DNA of 64,000 bases, taken from Bacteroidota bacterium. Lineage in GTDB: Bacteria > Bacteroidota > Bacteroidia > Bacteroidales > JAGNHN01. How positions within the stretch are numbered: the first letter of the stretch is position 1; each line of letters begins with the position of its first letter. Both the position numbers and the translations under genes were made by a program. Below the pieces are notes generated by a model that did not search any database, was not told the origin of the DNA, and saw only the letters and a list, made by a program, of their open reading frames with translations. The stretch covers positions 1-64,000 of the forward strand of contig JAKLHK010000007.1 in NCBI GenBank assembly GCA_022710185.1. Reading direction: 5' to 3'. This document shows positions 38,267 through 48,888 of the stretch, piece after piece.

Positions 38267-40081
38267 TTATAAGGTGCCTTCCCGCCTGCGGCGGAGATAG
38301 GCCAGGTAGATAAGGCTCATATTGACCAGGAAAACCAGCACGAGGAGCCCCCGTGCCAGGTCGATATAGAATATGCGATTGACGACCGTACCGGTATACA
38401 AGGGGTCACCGGGCCTCACTGTGCTGCCTACACTCACCACTGGCTGGTGGTTTCGCCCATAGCGTACCCTGGTACTCTGGCCATCAGCACCGGTGATTTG
38501 GATATAGTCGCGTCCTTCGCTGGTGATCAGTGTATCCACTACGCCCTCCATCTCGGCGAGGTAGACCTGGCTGAACCAATTGTCGTTGGGACCTATATCC
38601 TTATGGGTGATCTGACCTATAATACTTTCCTTGTGCAGCTCCCATCCCTGAAGGCTGAGCGAACCCCAGTCATCGTTTTTCGGACGGATGAGGGATCCCA
38701 GGAATACCGCGATGAGCATCAGCGGGGTGACCCAACGGATTATGAAGCGGTAAATGCGTGGAATGCGGATATCCGCCCCTGCGGTCAGCTCCTTCCATCC
38801 CTTCCTGATCCCGAAAACCCAGGAGAAAAGTATGGTCTCGATGGTGGCGAACATCACCAGGGCCACGCTTCCCGCCCAGTAGTCGTACTCGTCGAGCACC
38901 CCTTGCTGGAAGAACAGTACGGTAGGCAACCCCAGAATAAGCACGGAGCCGCCGAAGAACAGGGCGGCCTGCTTCCGGCCCCAGTTGAACTCGTCGCGCA
39001 GGAAGGACAGGATGGGCGTTCCCATGGCCAGAGAAGAGGTGATGCCCGCGAAGAACAGCAGCCCGAAGAAGGCCATGCCTGACAAGGCTGCGAGCAGCGG
39101 GCCCCAGTTCTGGAACAGGGAGGGCATGGTGCGGAACCCCAGGCCCAGTCCACCGGCCTGCGTGAGCTCTACCACCCGGTCGATGCCCAGGTAGCCGATG
39201 GCTATGGGGATGATGATGGCGCTGCCCAGCACCACTTCCACAAATTCGTTCATCCAGCCGGCGGACATGGCATTCAACGCGATGTCGTCCTTCTTCTTGA
39301 CGTAGGAAGCAAAACATTGCACGGACCCTTGGCCCAGGGAAAGGGTGAAGAACACCTGTCCCGCGGCGGCAAGCCACACCCTGGGGTTGCCTAATGAATC
39401 GTAGTTGGGCGTCCAGAGGAAGTTCAGCCCAACCGTGCCATCGTTCACCGCGCCGTTGGAACCAGCCTTGAGCATGATGCCTTCCAGGGCCAGAAAGGCC
39501 CCGAATACGATAAGCAGGGGCATTACGATCTTCGCCGCCCGCTCCACCCCTCCGCTCAGGCCCTTGCTCAGGATCCAGGCATTCAGGGCAAGGCAGAGCA
39601 GAAAAAAGATGACTGCCTCATAGGGGATACCTGTGGTGGATATGCCGATGTCGGTATATCGTGTGAAAAATCCGGCGACCTCGTCCTGTCCCATGTCCCT
39701 GAAGGTCCCGGCCAGGCTGTGAAAGGTGTAGCTCAGCGTCCAGCTTTCGATATAGCAATAGTATGCCGCTATGGCAATGTTGGAGAAGATGCCGAATGTC
39801 CCCAGATAGAGCCAGATCTGTCGCCCCCCCATTCGCCGCATGGTGAAGGGAGTGGTATGGAATCCATGCTGGCCGCCATAGCGGCCGATCGACCATTCGA
39901 TCATCAGCAGGGGGATCCCCAACAGGAGAAAGCAGGTAAGGTAGGGTATGATGAAGGCCCCACCACCGTTTTGCACCGCCTGCACGGGAAATCTCAGGAA
40001 ATTGCCTAATCCAACGGCGTTCCCCGCCATTGCGAGTATCAAACCGATCCGTGTGCCCCAGGCTTCTTTTGCTGTGTCCAT
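38267..40081 (-). CDS. Sodium:neurotransmitter symporter (NSS) family transporter
   Basis: A sodium-dependent amino-acid transporter of about 604 residues. The helix 1 sodium/substrate motif (GNAVGLGNFLRFPVQAVQNGGGAFIIPYL) is a textbook NSS signature, and the conserved segment SLGQGSVQCFASY occurs further on. About twelve helices are followed by an extra domain between the last helices (residues about 480-580), rich in charged residues (GRDYIQITGADGQSTRVRYG). This extra domain looks like a small beta-rich periplasmic insert and is unusual for NSS members. The ATG at 40081 is chosen because family proteins begin just before WGTRIG; 40090 is also possible. The partner small subunit follows after 9 bases. 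Confidence 0.9.
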   Translation of the reverse strand: MDTAKEAWGTRIGLILAMAGNAVGLGNFLRFPVQAVQNGGGAFIIPYLTCFLLLGIPLLMIEWSIGRYGGQHGFHTTPFTMRRMGGRQIWLYLGTFGIFSNIAIAAYYCYIESWTLSYTFHSLAGTFRDMGQDEVAGFFTRYTDIGISTTGIPYEAVIFFLLCLALNAWILSKGLSGGVERAAKIVMPLLIVFGAFLALEGIMLKAGSNGAVNDGTVGLNFLWTPNYDSLGNPRVWLAAAGQVFFTLSLGQGSVQCFASYVKKKDDIALNAMSAGWMNEFVEVVLGSAIIIPIAIGYLGIDRVVELTQAGGLGLGFRTMPSLFQNWGPLLAALSGMAFFGLLFFAGITSSLAMGTPILSFLRDEFNWGRKQAALFFGGSVLILGLPTVLFFQQGVLDEYDYWAGSVALVMFATIETILFSWVFGIRKGWKELTAGADIRIPRIYRFIIRWVTPLMLIAVFLGSLIRPKNDDWGSLSLQGWELHKESIIGQITHKDIGPNDNWFSQVYLAEMEGVVDTLITSEGRDYIQITGADGQSTRVRYGRNHQPVVSVGSTVRPGDPLYTGTVVNRIFYIDLARGLLVLVFLVNMSLIYLAYLRRRREGTL

Positions 40082-40178
40082 GGCAGGCATGATTGGAGTG
40101 CCGAATCCGTCCGGCAGCGCCGTCGGCCAACGTCTGACAATAATAAGGAATAATTGTACGTCGCGCCTACGGGTGGGG

Positions 40179-40254
40179 CTGTGTTCTGTGTTCTATGTTC
40201 TGTGTTCTATGTTTTGACCCTTGACCCTTGTCCCTTGACCCTTTTCCCCTTGTC
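40179..40254. repeat. Short tandem repeats before the cytochrome c biogenesis gene
   Basis: Two perfect copies of the 14-base unit CTGTGTTCTATGTT (40186-40213), preceded by half a unit, run into four near-perfect copies of TTGACCC (40214-40241) and degenerate copies. The 272-base gap between the NSS gene and ccmF holds nothing else I can support. Confidence 0.8.
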
Positions 40255-40353
40255 CACCGCTTTTCTGCTTTTACTTATCTTCGTGCCTGTTTAGTTCAAT
40301 AGATGTAAATAGTTCAATGAATAGGGACCTCGTCCTTCTAATAATTTGATCTT

Positions 40354-42711
<2,358 letters not shown>

Positions 42712-42733
42712 GACATACCTTTTTCCCCATTCA

Positions 42734-43525
42734 GTGAACACCTTATCGCCCATACATAGCGCAATCGTCCTCGGCACCGGTCGCATGGCCGCATTCCTCA
42801 TACCCTGGCTGAGGATGAAAGGGATAGAGGTGATGCAGGTATATGGCCGCAACACAGATAAGGCAAGGGGGCTGGGGAAGTATCAGGAAATCCCCTGGAC
42901 GGATAAGCTGGAAGACCTCATGCAGGACGCTGACCTGTATATACTGGCCGTCGCTGATGAAGCCATACCGGGCCTTGGCTCCCGTTTGCACGACTGCAGG
43001 GGTATCGTGGCCCATACCTCGGGCGCCGTCCCCCTGGATGCCCTGTCTTCCTGTCCACACCATGGCGTCTTCTATCCCGTGCAAACAGTGGGGCAGTACC
43101 CCTTGCCCAGGGTGGAGGATATTCCGGTATGTGTGGAAGGGGCAGATGAAAAAGATACGCTGGCACTGAAGGGACTGGCTGAACGCATGAGCGAAAGGGC
43201 CTTGATCCTGGACTCTAAGCAGCGTCTGCATCTTCACCTGGCGGCCGTGCTGGTAAACAATTTTACCAACCACCTTTATGCCCGGGCCGGAGCCCTGCTG
43301 AAAAGGGAAGGCCTTCCCTTCGATCTGCTGCACCCGCTCCTCCTCCGTACTGCCGAACTGGCCTGCCGTTCCGAAGCCGCTACCCTACAAACAGGCCCGG
43401 CGCTGAGGGGTGACGAGGCGACCATCCGACGACATCTTACCGTTTTGCGCGACGACCCTACCCTGGAGGGGCTCTATGTCATCCTTACCCAGGCTATCCG
43501 GGAGATGGCCGAAAACCAAGCCTAA
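42734..43525 (+). CDS. Rossmann-like / DUF2520 domain protein
   Basis: A 263-residue NAD(P)-binding protein. The N-terminal Rossmann fold has AIVLGTGRMAAFLIPWL (G-x-G-x-x-A) and a redox-type second half, ending at about 120. The DUF2520 helical domain follows (HLHLAAVLVNNFTNHLYARAGALLKREGLPFDLLHPLL). The fold is like ProC and 6-phosphogluconate dehydrogenases but the substrate is unknown. The start is a GTG at 42734. It is followed by a KdsC-like gene after 4 bases, an order often seen in Bacteroidota together with the UbiA and maf genes here. Confidence 0.85.
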   Translation: MNTLSPIHSAIVLGTGRMAAFLIPWLRMKGIEVMQVYGRNTDKARGLGKYQEIPWTDKLEDLMQDADLYILAVADEAIPGLGSRLHDCRGIVAHTSGAVPLDALSSCPHHGVFYPVQTVGQYPLPRVEDIPVCVEGADEKDTLALKGLAERMSERALILDSKQRLHLHLAAVLVNNFTNHLYARAGALLKREGLPFDLLHPLLLRTAELACRSEAATLQTGPALRGDEATIRRHLTVLRDDPTLEGLYVILTQAIREMAENQA

Positions 43526-43529
43526 GCAC

Positions 43530-44054
43530 ATGAACTACAAGGAACGCCTTACCCGCATCACTACCTTCATCTTCGACTATGATGGTGTTCTGACGGATGG
43601 TACCCTGCTCATCGACCGCGACGGGGAACTGCTGCGTACCGCCAACGTGCGTGATGGCTATGCCATACGCCAGGCTGTCAACAAGGGATACCGCGTGGCC
43701 ATCATCTCCGGTGGCAAGACGGAGTCAGTGCGCAAGCGCTTCGAAGTGCTCGGGGTAGGTGATGTGTTCCTTGGCGTAAACGAAAAGCTGAAGGTATACC
43801 TGGAATATCTGCAGCGCCACGGACTGGAACATGAGGAGGTGCTGTTCATGGGCGACGACATCCCCGATTATGAACTGATGCAGGCTGCCGGTGTGCCCAC
43901 CTGCCCGGCCGATGCTTCCGAGGAGATCAAGTCCATGGCGATGTACATCTCAGCCCTACCCGGCGGCCGTGGCTGTGCAAGAGACGTGATCGAACAGGTC
44001 CTGCGTGTGCAGAACCGTTGGTTCGATAAGAGCGCCCTTTCCTGGGATGTCTGA
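43530..44054 (+). CDS. HAD-family phosphatase, KdsC-like
   Basis: A 174-residue HAD phosphatase of the C0 (capless) type. The nucleophile and general acid are D16 and D18 in FDYDGVLTDG, the second motif is IISGGKTESVRKR, and the metal-binding aspartates lie in FMGDDIPDYELM. In Gram-negative bacteria KdsC removes phosphate from KDO-8-phosphate for lipopolysaccharide. The length and motifs match KdsC, but closely related phosphatases act on other sugars. The ATG at 43530 lies 4 bases after the previous stop. Confidence 0.85.
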   Translation: MNYKERLTRITTFIFDYDGVLTDGTLLIDRDGELLRTANVRDGYAIRQAVNKGYRVAIISGGKTESVRKRFEVLGVGDVFLGVNEKLKVYLEYLQRHGLEHEEVLFMGDDIPDYELMQAAGVPTCPADASEEIKSMAMYISALPGGRGCARDVIEQVLRVQNRWFDKSALSWDV

Positions 44055-44167
44055 GCGATGCCCCGGATCCCGGGAACATTCACCCCTAGTCCCCGGGGCC
44101 GGGCAGACCACCCACGGCCACCCGCAGTCTGGCTAAACCGAAAATGCGCAGATGCGCACATGTGAAC

Positions 44168-45079
44168 ATGCGAACATCATTGATTGCATACCTCAGCCTG
44201 CTCCGCTGGCCTAACCTCCTGATGATCGCTGGGGGTACCCTGCTGATGCTGGAAGGGGGCGCCCGGATCAGCGGTGGGGGGGGGCTCGCAGGCCTGCCCC
44301 TGGCCCATGTCCTACTGGCGCCGCTGTGCCTGATGCTCATTGCCGCCTGGGGTTATGTGCTCAACGACGTCTTCGATGTGGCCACTGACCAGACCAACCA
44401 GCGCCGCCGGCCCCTGGCCGAAGGAAGGATCGGTATCCCAGCGGCCACAACCATGTCCCGGGTACTCCTCCTGCTGGCCCTTGGAGCCCTCTCCGCCAGC
44501 GCCCTCTGGCTTCCCCTCCCGGCCACCCTCATCCTCTTTCTGGCCTTGCTGCTAACCTGGTCGTACAGCCCGCTCTTGCAACGGATCCCCCTGGCCGCGC
44601 TCTTTACAGTGGCCCTGCTGGTGAGCTTTACCGTTGTCCTGCCCGTGTTGTTGATTCAGCAGCAGCCGGGATTATCGCCGGCAGCAACTCAGGCCCTGCA
44701 CAGCTTTCTGGTAGTTTACGGGCTTTTTGCCTTGCTTACTACCCTCACCAGGGAGCAGGCCAAGGACCTGGCCGACCTGAGTGGGGACCAGGCCACCGGG
44801 AAGCGCAGCCTGGCTGTTTGGCTTGGCTGGAAAATAGCGACCCGGGTGCTGTTGTTCAGCCTTGTGTTTGTGTTTGCCCTGACTGCCGTTATTGCCTTGT
44901 CCCTTTGGGAGGCCGGGATGCATAATGTGCTCTTTGTAGGGGTAGTGTTTGTTGCCGTACCCCTGGGCATGAGTGTGCGCCTGGCTTTGCTGATGCAGGA
45001 CCGAGGGGATGCAGCGACCCTGTCGGCCACCCTGAAATGGATCATGGTGGCTGGATTATTGACCGCGCTATTTATATGA
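44168..45079 (+). CDS. UbiA-family prenyltransferase
   Basis: Transfers a prenyl chain to an acceptor in the inner membrane. The 303-residue protein has about nine helices and both magnesium-binding motifs of the family: N66-D67-x-x-D70-x-x-x-D74 in VLNDVFDVATDQTNQRRRP, and the second aspartate motif in REQAKDLADLSGDQATGKRS. Bacteroidota members in this context are often annotated as geranylgeranylglycerol-phosphate transferase-like. Whether the acceptor is a quinone precursor or a glycerol phosphate is unknown. The stop overlaps the maf start (ATGA), so the two are translationally coupled. The start at 44168 is preferred over 44144 because of the membrane-facing N-terminus. Confidence 0.87.
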   Translation: MRTSLIAYLSLLRWPNLLMIAGGTLLMLEGGARISGGGGLAGLPLAHVLLAPLCLMLIAAWGYVLNDVFDVATDQTNQRRRPLAEGRIGIPAATTMSRVLLLLALGALSASALWLPLPATLILFLALLLTWSYSPLLQRIPLAALFTVALLVSFTVVLPVLLIQQQPGLSPAATQALHSFLVVYGLFALLTTLTREQAKDLADLSGDQATGKRSLAVWLGWKIATRVLLFSLVFVFALTAVIALSLWEAGMHNVLFVGVVFVAVPLGMSVRLALLMQDRGDAATLSATLKWIMVAGLLTALFI

Positions 45080-45684
45080 ATACGATCGAGAAACTGAACA
45101 CCTGCGACATCATCCTGGGCTCCGGCTCGCCCCGGCGCCTTCAGCTCCTGGAAGGGATGGGCCTGCGCTTCAGGATTATGGCCTTCGATGTGGACGAGAC
45201 CCTTCCCGCAGGTCTGGCTCCGGCCCTGGCGGCTGAAGCGCTGGCACAGCATAAGGCGCAGGCTTTCCCTCAGGAAGAAATGCTGCCCCATACCTTGCTC
45301 ATCACGGCCGATACCCTGGTGGTACTGGGCGAGCAGGTGCTCGGCAAGCCTACCGACCGACAGGATGCCATCGCCATGCTTTCGCATCTGTCCGGACATA
45401 CCCACGAAGTGATCACCGGGGTATGCCTGCGCACCCTCACCCGGGTACACACCTTCCATGCCCTTTCCCGGGTCACGTTTCGCGCACTGGCACAAGAAGA
45501 GATCGTGCATTACGTGGACCACTACCGGCCTTTCGACAAGGCCGGGGCTTATGGCATACAGGAATGGATAGGGTATGTCGGTGTGGAGCGCATGGAAGGC
45601 TCTTATTATAATGTCATGGGCCTCCCCACCCAGCGCCTGTGGGAGGAGCTGTGCCGGATACTTTCCCAGGCAGAGGGCCGTTGA
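45076..45684 (+). CDS. maf: Maf-like nucleoside-triphosphate pyrophosphatase
   Basis: Hydrolyses non-canonical or methylated NTPs, or dTTP and UTP, to the monophosphate and pyrophosphate. The 202-residue protein begins DIILGSGSPRR (the S-x-S-P-R-R motif), then ITADTLVVL and GKPTDRQDAIAML, and ends with the GAYGIQ motif that closes the active site. The ATG overlaps the UbiA stop. The family limits mutagenic nucleotides and has been linked to arrest of cell division in Bacillus; that role is not shown for Bacteroidota. Confidence 0.95.
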   Translation: MNTIEKLNTCDIILGSGSPRRLQLLEGMGLRFRIMAFDVDETLPAGLAPALAAEALAQHKAQAFPQEEMLPHTLLITADTLVVLGEQVLGKPTDRQDAIAMLSHLSGHTHEVITGVCLRTLTRVHTFHALSRVTFRALAQEEIVHYVDHYRPFDKAGAYGIQEWIGYVGVERMEGSYYNVMGLPTQRLWEELCRILSQAEGR

Positions 45685-45702
45685 CCCCCGGGATCAGGAT
45701 GA

Positions 45703-46545
45703 TCAGAAGGTCAGGGAATAGGCCCGCACCCGCTGGTCGAAGAATGTAGGCACCAACAGGCGTTGGTGGCGCTCATCCCAGCCCAGGTCGGCGGCATTCA
45801 CCCCGGCTTCGCTATGGTCCATCAGGACTACAGGTTCCATGCCCTCCTGCAGCAGTTGGACCTTTCCTGCCCAGTCGGAAGTCACCAGCGTTCCAGGGCG
45901 TGGAACCACCAGGCCGTCCACCGGACCTGTATTGGGCATGAAGAGGAAGGTATGCCCATCCTCCGCGTTCATTCGTACGATATAGCCTGCACAACCCACC
46001 AGAAGATCCCCGTCGTAGGAAGCCAACCCGTTGGGGCGCTGAAGCAGGGTGTCGGCATAACTCTGCACGATCTGGTCTTCCTTGAGGATATGCACCCTTC
46101 CCGCCTGCATGTCGGAGCAGGCTATCCGCCCGTCGGGCAGGGTGCACAGGTCGTTGAGGAACAGTGCGCCTTCCACTGGGATGCGGCCGAGAATATGCCC
46201 ATTTTCGAGGCTGATCCTTACTATGCAGTCGATGTCGGTCACATACAACACCTCCCCGGCGATGGTCATGCCCTTGGGAGCATTCAGCCCGCTACACCAT
46301 TCCCTGTGGATCAGTTCGCCTTCTTCCCCGAGCATGGAGATGAAGCCCTCACCGTCTTTTTCCGTGGGTTTTCCATCGATGTTGGAGACCAGGATAAATC
46401 CCTGCTCCGTCGGCAGTACAGATTCCGGTACCGACAGGATGTGGTCAGTTTCCCAAACCAGTAAGGCTCCGGTTTCCTGAGCCGCAAGGGAAACAGAGAA
46501 GCTGAAGACAGCAAGGATGCCGCCAAGGGCTAGTGTTGTTCTCAT
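45703..46545 (-). CDS. Periplasmic SMP-30/NHL-type beta-propeller protein
   Basis: A 280-residue exported protein. A signal peptide (about 1-22, SVSLAAQ) precedes repeated blades of the kind GLNAPKGMTIAGEVLYVTDID, LCTLPDGRIACSDM and LQRPNGLASYDGDLLVGC. These are typical of six-bladed SMP-30/gluconolactonase or NHL propellers. The metal-binding glutamate and asparagine of true gluconolactonases cannot be assigned with certainty, so the activity is open. It is transcribed on its own from a perfect promoter element (46567-46574) divergent to surE. It converges on maf without a clear terminator. Confidence 0.75.
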   Translation of the reverse strand: MRTTLALGGILAVFSFSVSLAAQETGALLVWETDHILSVPESVLPTEQGFILVSNIDGKPTEKDGEGFISMLGEEGELIHREWCSGLNAPKGMTIAGEVLYVTDIDCIVRISLENGHILGRIPVEGALFLNDLCTLPDGRIACSDMQAGRVHILKEDQIVQSYADTLLQRPNGLASYDGDLLVGCAGYIVRMNAEDGHTFLFMPNTGPVDGLVVPRPGTLVTSDWAGKVQLLQEGMEPVVLMDHSEAGVNAADLGWDERHQRLLVPTFFDQRVRAYSLTF

Positions 46546-46566
46546 CAGTTTGAGGGTTACTCCTTA

Positions 46567-46574
46567 CAAAGGTA
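46567..46574 (-). promoter_or_regulatory. -7 promoter element before the beta-propeller gene
   Basis: Minus strand TACCTTTG, an exact TAnnTTTG match, 21 bases before the ATG at 46545. It is one of two divergent elements in an 88-base gap. Confidence 0.7.
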
Positions 46575-46602
46575 AGCCGGCAGGGCATACCTCAATTCCA
46601 TG

Positions 46603-46610
46603 TAGATTTG
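46603..46610 (+). promoter_or_regulatory. -7 promoter element before surE
   Basis: TAGATTTG, an exact TAnnTTTG match, 24 bases before the surE ATG. It probably drives surE, the small membrane gene, lpxB and the SpoIID-like gene. Confidence 0.7.
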
Positions 46611-46633
46611 CATTCTGATCCAAGACTTAAGGA

Positions 46634-47428
46634 ATGACGACATCTCGCCCCCTGATCCTGATCACCAACGACGATGGCATTGAGGCCCCGGGCCTCCGCT
46701 ACCTTGTGGAAGCCGTGAAGGACCTGGGGAACGTGGTCGTGGTGGCTCCCGAAAAGGGCATGTCGGGCATGTCGCACGCCATTACCGTAAGGGAACCACT
46801 GAGAGTGAAAAAAGTTCGGGAACAGGAAGGACTGCTGGAATACAGCTGTACCGGGACACCAGTGGATGCCGTGAAGCTGGGGGAGCGTCTGATCCTGAAG
46901 CGCCGCCCTGATCTTCTGCTCTCCGGTATCAACCACGGCTCCAACGCTTCGGTGAATGTGGTGTACTCCGGGACCATGGCGGCCGTCATCGAAGGTTGCA
47001 TCGACGGCATCCCATCCATCGGTTACTCCCTGCTCGACTACTCCCATCATGCCGACTTCAGTGCCTGCGGCGCCTGGGTGAGGCGTGTGGCCGGACATGT
47101 CCTGGAACATGGGCTTCCCCATGGGATCTGCCTGAATGTCAACATCCCTGCCCTGCCCATGGAGCAGATCAGGGGAATGAAGATATGCCGGCAGGCCGAC
47201 GGCGCATGGGAGGAGACTTTTGATGTACGCCAGGACCCCTACGATCAGGAATACTTCTGGCTCACGGGCCGCTTCAACGAGCGCAGCAACGGCGGGGATA
47301 CCGACCTGGTCGCACTGCGCGAAGGCTATGTGAGCGTTGTACCCACCCATTACGACCTCACCGCCCATCATGCCCTGCAGCGCCTGGTAGCCCTCGGGCT
47401 GCCTTCAGATGGGAATGGTCTGGAGTAA
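46634..47428 (+). CDS. surE: 5'/3'-nucleotidase SurE
   Basis: Dephosphorylates nucleoside 5'- and 3'-monophosphates and short polyphosphate. The 264-residue protein has the metal-binding start ILITNDDGIEAPGLRYL (N12-D13-D14), the segment VVVAPEKGMSGMSHAIT, and SGINHGSNASVNVVYSGTMAAVIEG, all hallmarks of SurE. The remainder (about 180-260) is the C-terminal domain that makes the dimer. It leads an operon with a small membrane protein and lpxB; this order is frequent in Bacteroidota. Confidence 0.96.
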   Translation: MTTSRPLILITNDDGIEAPGLRYLVEAVKDLGNVVVVAPEKGMSGMSHAITVREPLRVKKVREQEGLLEYSCTGTPVDAVKLGERLILKRRPDLLLSGINHGSNASVNVVYSGTMAAVIEGCIDGIPSIGYSLLDYSHHADFSACGAWVRRVAGHVLEHGLPHGICLNVNIPALPMEQIRGMKICRQADGAWEETFDVRQDPYDQEYFWLTGRFNERSNGGDTDLVALREGYVSVVPTHYDLTAHHALQRLVALGLPSDGNGLE

Positions 47429-47440
47429 AACCACAGGACT

Positions 47441-47731
47441 ATGTTCAGCAAGCTGAAGAACGACGCATATTGGCTCGGAGGGATGCTGGGGATCCTCCTG
47501 CCAGCCATGGCCTATGGCATCATCCGGGGCATCGATCTGATCCTGCAGCGCCTCAGCGGGCAGGAACAAGTGCTGGAGCCAGCCACGATGGTGCTTATCA
47601 GCATCTTTGTCAACCTGTTCACCCTGAGGTATTACCTGGTCAACCTTCGCTATGACAAGACAGGCCGGGGCATTCTCATGCTTACCTTTGGACTGGCGAT
47701 GGTATACTTCTATTTCCTTTTCCGTACCTGA
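47441..47731 (+). CDS. Small hypothetical membrane protein
   Basis: A 96-residue protein with about three predicted membrane helices: about 10-30 (YWLGGMLGILLPAMAYGIIRG), 46-64 and 78-94. It ends in an aromatic stretch (MVYFYFLFRT). The sequence gives no family I recognise. It lies 12 bases after surE and 11 bases before lpxB on the same strand, so it is probably cotranscribed and may belong to envelope or lipid A metabolism. Confidence 0.75.
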   Translation: MFSKLKNDAYWLGGMLGILLPAMAYGIIRGIDLILQRLSGQEQVLEPATMVLISIFVNLFTLRYYLVNLRYDKTGRGILMLTFGLAMVYFYFLFRT

Positions 47732-47742
47732 TCCACAACGAC

Positions 47743-48888
47743 GTGAGATATTTCATCATCGCGGGCGAAGCATCGGGCGACCTGCACGGGGCCAATCTGG
47801 TCAGGGCACTGCGCCTGGAGGATCCCGGGGCAGTCGTGCATGCCTGGGGCGGCGAAGGCATGCAGAAGGAGGGAGTGGAAATCCGCAAGCATTACCGGGA
47901 ACTGGCCTTCATGGGCTTCGCCGAGGTGCTGATGAACCTGAGGACCATACTTAAGAACTTCCACCGCTGCAAGCAGGACATCCTGGACTTCCGTCCTGAT
48001 GCGGTGGTGCTGATCGACTATCCGGGGTTCAACTTGCGGATGGCCGCCTGGCTCAGCCGGCAGGGAATCCCCGTCTATTACTATATCTCACCCCAGATAT
48101 GGGCCTGGAAACAGTCGCGGGTACATAAGATCAAGCGGTACGTCAATCGCATGTTCGTCATCCTCCCCTTCGAGGCGGCATTCTATCGCAAGTATTTCTT
48201 CGAAGCCGACTTCGTAGGGCACCCCTTGCTGGATGCCATTGCCCGCCACCGGGAATGCCAGGCCGATCCAGCGGCCCTGCAGCGGGAGTTCAGCCCCGAC
48301 GGTCGTCCGGTAGTGGCCCTCCTCCCCGGCAGCCGCCTGCAGGAGGTCCGCGCAATGCTCCCTACCATGCTGGAAATGAGCCTGCGGTTCCCCGCATACC
48401 GCTTTGTGGTGGGCGAAGCCGCATCCCTGCCCCCGGGGCTCTACGACCAGCTCTGTCAGGGCTATCCCGTGCAAAGGGTGCGCTCCCGTACCTACGAACT
48501 GCTCTCAGTAGCCTATGCCGCCGCAGTTACCTCGGGTACGGCCAGCCTCGAAGCTGCCCTGTACAAGGTTCCCGAGGTGATCTGTTACAAGGCCGGCTAT
48601 TTCTCATACCAGATCGCCCGACGCATAGTCAAGGTGAGGTTCATTGGGCTGGCCAACCTGATCATGGACCGGGGCATACTGCTTGAGCTCATACAGTCGG
48701 ACTTCAACCCGACGCTGCTGGAGCAGGAGATGGAACGCCTGCTTCACGATGATGCCTACCGCAAGGGCATCCTTGATGACCTGGAAGAACTGCGGGAACG
48801 CCTGGGCGGACCGGGGGCTTCCGCGCGCACTGCGCAGCTGATCGTAGAACACCTCAGGGGGATGAAGGAGGGAGTCCATGGCGCATAA
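47743..48888 (+). CDS. lpxB: Lipid-A-disaccharide synthase
   Basis: Condenses UDP-diacylglucosamine and lipid X into the disaccharide precursor of lipid A at the inner membrane. The 381-residue GT19 enzyme starts RYFIIAGEASGDLHGANLV (GEASGD), with YISPQIWAWKQSRVHKIKRYVNRM, FVGHPLLD and the C-terminal TSGTASLEAAL. All the landmark motifs of the family are in order. The start is GTG at 47743. The end overlaps the SpoIID-like gene by 11 bases. The gene shows that this organism makes lipopolysaccharide-type lipid A. Confidence 0.96.
   Translation: MRYFIIAGEASGDLHGANLVRALRLEDPGAVVHAWGGEGMQKEGVEIRKHYRELAFMGFAEVLMNLRTILKNFHRCKQDILDFRPDAVVLIDYPGFNLRMAAWLSRQGIPVYYYISPQIWAWKQSRVHKIKRYVNRMFVILPFEAAFYRKYFFEADFVGHPLLDAIARHRECQADPAALQREFSPDGRPVVALLPGSRLQEVRAMLPTMLEMSLRFPAYRFVVGEAASLPPGLYDQLCQGYPVQRVRSRTYELLSVAYAAAVTSGTASLEAALYKVPEVICYKAGYFSYQIARRIVKVRFIGLANLIMDRGILLELIQSDFNPTLLEQEMERLLHDDAYRKGILDDLEELRERLGGPGASARTAQLIVEHLRGMKEGVHGA

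Noticed and set aside
40118-40150. AACGTCTGACAATAA on the plus strand before ccmF, like the right block of the shared motif
   Set aside because: The TCCGTTT block is not at the right distance and the nearest plus-strand start is over 200 bases away.
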